Below are positions 58,267-64,000 of a stretch of 64,000 nt of DNA, in pieces (position 1 is the stretch's first letter; each line of letters begins with the position of its first letter). This DNA comes from Rhodotorula mucilaginosa (Eukaryota; Basidiomycota; Microbotryomycetes; Sporidiobolales; Sporidiobolaceae): the NCBI GenBank assembly GCA_034406715.1, contig CP137874.1, positions 186,001-250,000 of the forward strand. The letters are read 5' to 3'. The position numbers and the translations under genes are program-made. The notes under the pieces are model-generated. The model ran no database searches and was not told the origin of the DNA. It saw only the letters and a list, made by a program, of their open reading frames with translations.

Positions 58267-60419
58267 ATGGAGAGTCTGCCAAAGGTGCTCACCATCGCCG
58301 GATCAGGTCAGCCCAAAGCGCTCGCTCGCACACATCCTCCCTCTCTCCTGTTTCGAGCCCCACTTGGCTCTCTCGCTTAACTCCGTCTCGCCGTCAACTG
58401 ACCCAGCAGCGACTCGCGCACAGACAGCGGAGGCGGCGCCGGGATCCAGGCAGACTTGAAGACCATCGCCGCCCTCGGATGCTACGGCACTTCGGCCGTG
58501 ACGGCCATCACGGCCCAAAACACCCTGGGCGTCTTTGCCGTGGAAGGCATCTCGACCGGCATGGTCGCGCACCAGATCCAACTCGTCCTGGACGATATCG
58601 GCACCGACGCGATCAAGACGGGAATGCTCTTCAGCCAAGACACGATCAACGTCGTCGTCGAGACGCTCGAGAAACACTTTGGACCCGCGGACCGAGGAGG
58701 GAGGGAAAAGGCCAACCTCGTCGTCGATCCCGTCTGCGTCAGCACGTCGGGTCACTCGTTACTGCCCCTCGATGCGGTCGACGCACTCAGGAAGCGCTGC
58801 CTGCCCTGGGCGACCGTCGTCACGCCCAACATCCCCGAAGCGGAATTCCTCGCCGGCTGGGAACGCGGCTCGATCCAGTCCGTGCGCGACATGGAACGCT
58901 GCGCCGCCGAACTCGGCGAGCTCGGAGTCCGGTACGTGTACCTCAAAGGTGGACACATGCCGTTCGAGAATGCCAAAGGACGCAAAGTCGTCGTCGACCT
59001 TTTGTGGGACTCGGAAACTCGGACCGCGAGCCAAGAGGAGCGCCCGTTCTTGGACGTCAAGAACACGCACGGGACCGGGTGTACGCTTGCCGCGGCTATC
59101 GCTGCCGAACTGGCAAAGGGGCGACCAGGTACGTGATTCCTTGAGCCGCGCTTTTGCTGAGCTCTGTCTCAAGCTGATCCCCGTGACGCCGCACCCGTTG
59201 GCAGTCCCGCAAGCGGTCGTGACGGCAGCAGATTACGTGGCAGCAGCAATCGCAGCATCATACCCCGTCGGCGCCGGCGCCGGACCCGTCAACCACTTCC
59301 ACTCTCTCGTACAGCGCAGCCTTCCCTTGTGCGTCTGCTTCCTTTCAAAAAGAACCTTTTGTTGGAGCTTACCCCCCACTGGCACTTGCCGTCGTGTCCA
59401 GACCGACCCCGCATTCCACCACTCCGTTTACCGACTACCTCATCGGCTACAACCGAGCAGCGTGGGAACGCTACGTCCACCACCCTTTCCCGAACGGCCT
59501 CGCGGACGGCACGATGCCCCTAGACTCGTTCTTACACTTCATTCAGCAAGATTACCACTTCTTGAAGGTAGGGAGGGGTTCCTCTTCTCGCTTGAATGCC
59601 AGGTCGAACGAACCGGGAGGGAGCGGACCACTGACTCCGGTTTCTCCTGCGGACTGCGGGTCATGCAGCAATACGGTCGCTCCAATTCGTTGGCGGCGTA
59701 CAAGACGGACAACATGGAGCTGATGGCGGCGTCGATCGAGATTGTCAACGATGTGATCAAAGAGACCGAGATGCACGTCAAGGTGAGCCGTCACAGCTCC
59801 GTTCATTTGCTCAACCCCTCGTCCTTCCGAGCTCCTATCCGACGCTAATCCATGCTGTCCTTGGCGTCGCATTCTGCAGTACTGCGAAAAGTACGGCATC
59901 AGTCGACAACAGCTGCAAGCCGTCCCGGAGAGTACAACCAACATCGCCTACACGCGCTACGTCCTCGACACCTCGATGCAAGGCGACCTCCTCGACGCCC
60001 GAGTCGTCACCGCGCCTTGTCTGATCGGGTACGGCCACGTCGGAGCGAGGTTACTTGCCGCGACGGAGGGCGTCGAGACGGACGAGACCAAGAACCCGTA
60101 CTGGGGATGGATCAAGGAGTACGGCAGCGATTGGTATCAGGGTGCTGTCCGGAAAGGCATCCGTGAGTCTCGATCGATCGCGCTTTTTTCTACGCGCCCT
60201 GGTCTGATTTCGGGAACCCGCTCGCGCTGACGCTCCCCGCCTCCCTCCACAGAACTGCTCGAAGACACGCTCGTCGCGAGCCCCGTCTCGCCCGCCCGCC
60301 TGCTCGAGCTCGCCAAGATCTTTGAAAAGGCGACCTTGCTCGAGATCGCGTTCTGGGACGCTGCCATCCTCGCCCACGGGGCAGATCAAACGGCCCAAAG
60401 ACTCGACATGCCGCAGTGA
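58267..60419 (+). CDS. THI20: HMP kinase/HMP-P kinase fused to thiaminase II (TenA)
   Basis: Seven exons (58267-58306, 58424-59128, 59205-59328, 59402-59567, 59669-59782, 59880-60162, 60253-60419) encode about 532 aa, close to yeast Thi20 (551). The N-terminal ThiD kinase starts [20 protein letters not shown] and continues with AVTAITAQNTLGV, DPVCVSTSGHSLL and the anion-hole motif VKNTHGTGCTLAAAIAAELA. The C-terminal TENA/THI-4 domain has YNRAAWERYVHHPFPNGLAD, FIQQDYHFLKQYGRSNSLAA, APCLIGYGHVGARL with the conserved Cys, and ATLLEIAFWDAAI. Family knowledge: the kinase phosphorylates hydroxymethylpyrimidine twice for thiamine synthesis, and the TenA part salvages base from damaged thiamine. The first intron splits the GSDSGGG loop, which confirms the splice and the start. 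Confidence 0.95.
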
Positions 60420-60763
60420 GGGAGGTGTACCCTAACCCCGCAAATCTTCAGAACATAGAGCAGTTACTCTCTCATCGCATCGTAGAAGGAGAAGATGGAA
60501 ACTGTGATTCTTCCATTAGAAAGTGTCTACGGATTGAGGAGGCGAAACGACGTTGTGCTGAGGAGTTTTGACATTTTCGGACACCGGACGCGCGCATAGC
60601 TCAAAAGCTACTTACAAGAAAGAGCGTGGGTACGGAGCAAAGAGAGGAGTTTGTACTATAGTTTCGGCATAAGTGAGAGAAAAGGGGAGGGGAACCAAGG
60701 TTTCAGGTTTTTGTGTGAAAGGGTGGATTGGCCGTAGGCAAGACAGATTCATGCTCGACTCGT
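60420..60763. other. Convergent 3' intergenic region
   Basis: This 344-bp stretch lies between the stop codons of THI20 (+) and the fasciclin gene (-). It is comparatively AT-rich at 60470-60560 and fits two 3' UTRs. No other feature is seen. Confidence 0.6.
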
Positions 60764-62724
60764 TTAAGCGCCGACGAGGAGGCCGACACCCAGAGCGAGG
60801 GCGCCAGCGGCGGCCGAGACGCCGACCTTGCCAGCGCCGGACGTGCCGCCACCGGTGGCAGCAGCGGCGATGCCAGTCGCGGCGGGAACAGCAGCGACCG
60901 GGCCAGTCGGGATGGCAGTGGCAGTGCGAGCCATCGACTGGTAGACCGAGGCACTGCAGGAGTGAAATTTGCGTCAGCGGGTGGTGAGTAAGAGGCAAAG
61001 GGGCGGCAAGAAAGGGGGTCAACTTACGCCGAAGCGGCAGCCTGCGGGTTCGACATCGGGTTGGCGAGGACGTTGTCAATGAGGTGGACGACACCGTTCC
61101 TGTGACGCACAAAAACATGCATCAGTCTCCGCAAGGGAAGAGTAAAAAGGGCTCTCGAGGCGGCTCACGCGATCGGGATGTCAGCGCGGATGATCTTGGA
61201 CATCGAGTTGCCCGACTTGACGTAGGTGCCGTTGGCGCCCGACATGAAGGTGAAGGTCTCGCCGGCAGCCGAGGTGGCATTCGTCGTCGGCGTGATCTCG
61301 GTCGAGTAGACGACGGTTCCGTTGATCACGTGGCTGCGAGAGGGAGCCAGAGTCAGTGTCCTGCCGGGCAGTCCGAACTCTGCGGACTCACTTGAGCAAG
61401 ACGTCGGTGATCTGGGTGGCGTTGAGGGTGCCGAGGAGGCTGGTGACGTTGGCAAAGGCGGCGTTGACCGGAGCAAAGATGGTGACGCCACGGATGGCCT
61501 CAAGCATCTGGAGAGCACCCGGAGCATAGGTGTTCAGGGCGCCGGTAAGCTGAGTCAAGTTGGCGGCGGTGGCGGTCTCGTTGAGGGTGCCCGGGATGCT
61601 GTAGTCGCAGCAAAGGTTAGAGTGCTTCTTCTTTTTTGACAAGGAATTATTTCTGAACGCACGTCAAAACCTCCGGAATAACGTGGACGACACTGCAGTA
61701 AGACCACAGAATAAGCATGAGTGTGCGTACTCAATCCCGAGAACCGTCCGAGGCACGCACAGGTTCTTGTAGGTGGTCGTCGCAACCGAGGTGACGTTCT
61801 TGGTCGCACCGACCCAGGTGACGGACGACATGGACGAGTTGCCCGACATCGACGAGTTGGACATCATGGACGAGTTGCCCATCGACGAACCGTTGCCCAT
61901 GGTGAAGACGCCGACCTGCGACTGGTTGCCCGCTGCACTCCGGAAAACGGTCAGCAGCCGTACATCGGACGAGAGCGGCGTCGCTACACTCACGCAGCTG
62001 GACAAACTCGGTCGAGTTCAGGAGCGAACGGAGGATGGTGTGCGGGTTGGTCATGGTCGCGTTGGTCATGGTCGAGTTGGCGGTCGCCGAGGCATTGGTG
62101 TGAACCATCGAGGCGTTCGAGGCGTTGGCCGCGTTGTCGCTGATGTCGCCGTAATAGATGTGATATTGCAACACATTGGCGACGAGAGTGGCGTTGTTGC
62201 TGGCGTTTCCGAGAGCGGCAAAGGCCTGCGAGAGGAAAAAAAGGTGAGCGGGTTCCGAGTGACGCAACTCCGAGATGCGCTTTTTTTCCGCTTCGGCGTT
62301 CTCACCTCGTTGGTCGGCGCAAAGACGGTCTTGTTGCCAGCTGCAAAGCAAGCATAGAGATCAGCAAGCTGAATTGCCCAAGTCTCAACATCCCCGTCTC
62401 CGGTCCGAGGCATGCTGCGGAAGATTCGAGACGCACTCATGAGGAACGGCAACAGAGCCTGCGCATTCTGCGCAGCGAGGCCAGCGAGGGTGGTCAGGCT
62501 GTACAGTTATAGTGTCAGCTCTGGATCTATCTCGCTCTCTCTCGTCGTTCAAGGGGAATGCGCGGGATGACTTACTTGGCGGCCTGGAGAGCCTGGACGA
62601 GACCCGCAGCGTACTCGGTCTGATTCCCAGGCGTGCCTCCCATAGTGCCGTTAGTCGTGGCATTCTGCGCCGAGACGGAGGCAACGGCGACGAGCGCAGC
62701 GGTGAGGAACGCTTTGATCGACAT
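60764..62724 (-). CDS. Secreted GPI-type protein with two fasciclin (FAS1) domains
   Basis: Ten exons (62724-62576, 62498-62437, 62340-62306, 62225-61994, 61932-61761, 61692-61663, 61598-61392, 61333-61169, 61099-61028, 60953-60764) encode about 437 aa. It opens with a signal peptide (MSIKAFLTAALVAVASVSAQ). FAS1 domain 1 has the H1 box KTVFAPTNEAFAALG and the H2 box VVHVIPEVLT. Domain 2 has GVTIFAPVNAAFANV, HVINGT and the H2 box GVVHLIDNVLANP. Many Asn-Xaa-Ser/Thr sites sit in an Asn/Met/Ser-rich stretch (GNGSSMGNSSMMSNSSMSGN). The tail is small residues followed by a hydrophobic end (AAAGALALGVGLLVGA), as in GPI-anchored proteins. Family knowledge: FAS1 proteins mediate cell-surface adhesion. 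The exon at 61663-61692 is 30 nt. An upstream in-frame ATG at 62772 would bury the signal peptide, so 62724 is preferred. Confidence 0.9.
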
Positions 62725-63569
62725 GCTTGCTGTGGTGAAGGAGAAGAGGCGAAAGAAACTGCGCGGGCTCAACTCGAAGCTGTCATTGCCGACCCTTCAT
62801 CAGGTGGGGCCGAGGCTCGGAGGTTGTTCATCGGCCGATCGTCATGGGTCACATTTTCTCTCTTGGGAGGAACGAGCTCGATGCCCAGCAACCGGGTCTA
62901 CAGTAGTCCAAGCACCATCTCGCCAACTCGGATTAAGCACAGCCTCTCCGAACAAGTGTGCCGTAAAAGCAGTTCGCCACTGTAAGAGCCAGAGCGCAAA
63001 GTCGGGAGCTGTTTAAGAAGGTCTTCTCAAGCTCGCTCCAACCGCAGGAACGCTATAGCCACGTCTACAGCCCGGCCTTTCTCTGTGTGCACACGCCCAA
63101 TCAGGAATCAAACGCTGCCGACGGCACCGGATCCCAGCAGAGCTGAGCGCATCGCAAAAAAGGACCGCTTGGCTGTGTCGATCGTTCTCTCGGCTCCGAG
63201 CCTCTTGCAAGAACGTGAAGATCGGGCTCGCCCTGCACCGACATGCATATACTGTATTTCGTCCGGCCGCAGTCGAGCCGGCGTACCGTATTGTACGGCT
63301 CTTGTTTCTCCGTACGTGCTTCGTCGGCCCAGCTGCGGGAGAACCCCGCGCTCAAAGCTTTGATCTGCGCTACAGTTGGTGGAATACAGTATCTGCGTCG
63401 GGCCCAGCGTCGGGACAGTGGTATATCGCGCGCCGTACATACTGTCGGCGATAATGGACATCAATGTGTTTAGCGCACTAGCAGAGAAATCGCGAGATCT
63501 CAATTGCTTCGTCGACACGGTCCGCGCCGATCTCATAAGATACAAGGTAGCAATTTGCAAGCTAGCGGC
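62725..63569. other. Upstream region of the fasciclin gene, no other feature
   Basis: These 845 bp lie between the fasciclin start and the MFS transporter stop, both on the minus strand. No gene is recognised. Short overlapping frames near 63100-63560 lack domains and splice logic. Confidence 0.5.
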
Positions 63570-64000
63570 CTAATCCTGGTCCGCCTTCTTCGTCGACGAG
63601 TCCTCCTCGACGTCGACAAGCGCCTCCTTGCCGTGTACACCGATCGCACCGGCCCATCCCCGAGAAGCGAGGTAAGCCTCAAACTTGGCATCTTCTTCCG
63701 CGAGATCGCCGCCGAGGCTGTGTCGAAGGACAGAGGCCGACATCGGTGAGCATGTGGAGATCGTGACCAGAGGCGCACGTGCGAAAAAGATTGGGGGACG
63801 CACTCGTTCCGGATAAAGAAGAACGTGACGAGCATGCCGAGGACGCCACAGCACGCCGCGACGATGAAGGTGTACTTCTGTCCGAGATGCACCTTGATTG
63901 GCGTAAACGTCTGGGTACCGACGACGGCGCCGACTTTTCCGATTGCGGCCGAGAAACCGTAGCAAGTACCGCGAACCGCCGTCGCGTACGATTCTGCCGA
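63570..64000 (-). CDS. MFS transporter, phosphate or glycerophosphodiester type (3' end only)
   Basis: Only the last two exons are in the window (64000-63804, running off the edge, and 63717-63570), about 115 residues. They read ESYATAVRGTCYGFSAAIGK, VGAVVGTQTFTPIKVHLGQK, a final membrane segment YTFIVAACCGVLGMLVTFFF, then a cytosolic tail DLAEEDAKFEAYLASRGWAG. This matches the end of Pho84/Git1-type H+ symporters of the plasma membrane (YPT..RGT..G.SAA.GK.GA motif and LAEED tail). The gene start and most of the protein lie beyond 64000, so phosphate and glycerophosphoinositol substrates cannot be told apart. Confidence 0.85.
   Translation of the reverse strand, partial: GRIVRDGGSRYLLRFLGRNRKSRRRRRYPDVYANQGASRTEVHLHRRGVLWRPRHARHVLLYPERVRPPIFFARAPLVTISTCSPMSASVLRHSLGGDLAEEDAKFEAYLASRGWAGAIGVHGKEALVDVEEDSSTKKADQD

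Overview
The window looks like nuclear DNA of a GC-rich basidiomycete yeast. I would place it near Rhodotorula/Sporobolomyces in the Microbotryomycetes, although that placement is an inference. Most genes are cut by many short introns (typically 55-120 bp, CTNAC-type branch sites), and the products are typical fungal housekeeping proteins. My hand-built models contain 19 complete protein genes, one truncated gene and one tRNA. Together they use about 106 introns, and almost every exon boundary was checked for reading phase.

Layout. 0-5.5 kb: ASA1 (WD40), a LYRM2-like LYR protein and the mitochondrial Mg2+ channel MRS2, all on +. 5.6-20.9 kb: a repeat island. Two blocks of a degenerate tandem repeat of about 155 bp flank a tandem pair of Ty1/copia elements in minus orientation that share a central LTR. 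Both copia copies carry the same non-autonomous hAT-like DNA transposon at the same site. A tRNA-Ala(AGC) closes the island. 21.3-30.3 kb: eIF3k (-), an LRRC40-like LRR protein (+), an acyl-protein-thioesterase-like protein without its catalytic residues (-), and the DNA polymerase delta subunit POLD3/Cdc27 (+). 30.5-43.5 kb: a minus-strand run of a 1219-aa disordered basidiomycete protein, an unassigned 400-aa protein, an NCS1 nucleobase/allantoin permease, the SET methyltransferase RKM4, and RRP15. 44.7-51.5 kb on +: S-adenosylhomocysteine hydrolase, MIC10 with a long C-terminal extension, and CYP51/ERG11. 51.8-64 kb: a membrane-anchored DUF3431 protein (-), NOP9 (-), THI20 (+), a secreted two-domain fasciclin protein (-), and the 3' end of an MFS phosphate or glycerophosphodiester transporter (-).

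The genes do not form an operon or a metabolic cluster. Several serve ribosome production or translation (NOP9, RRP15, RKM4, eIF3k). Others serve mitochondria (MRS2, MIC10, LYRM2) or sterol, methyl and thiamine metabolism (CYP51, SAHH, THI20). No obvious new defence or biosynthetic system was found.

The most notable observations concern gene architecture. The invariant Asn of the MRS2 GMN motif appears to be encoded by a 3-nt exon. SAHH contains 9-nt and 16-nt exons. At least five introns begin with GC. MIC10 and the DUF3431 protein have unusual extra domains. The repeat island records a nested hAT-in-copia insertion that was then duplicated in tandem.
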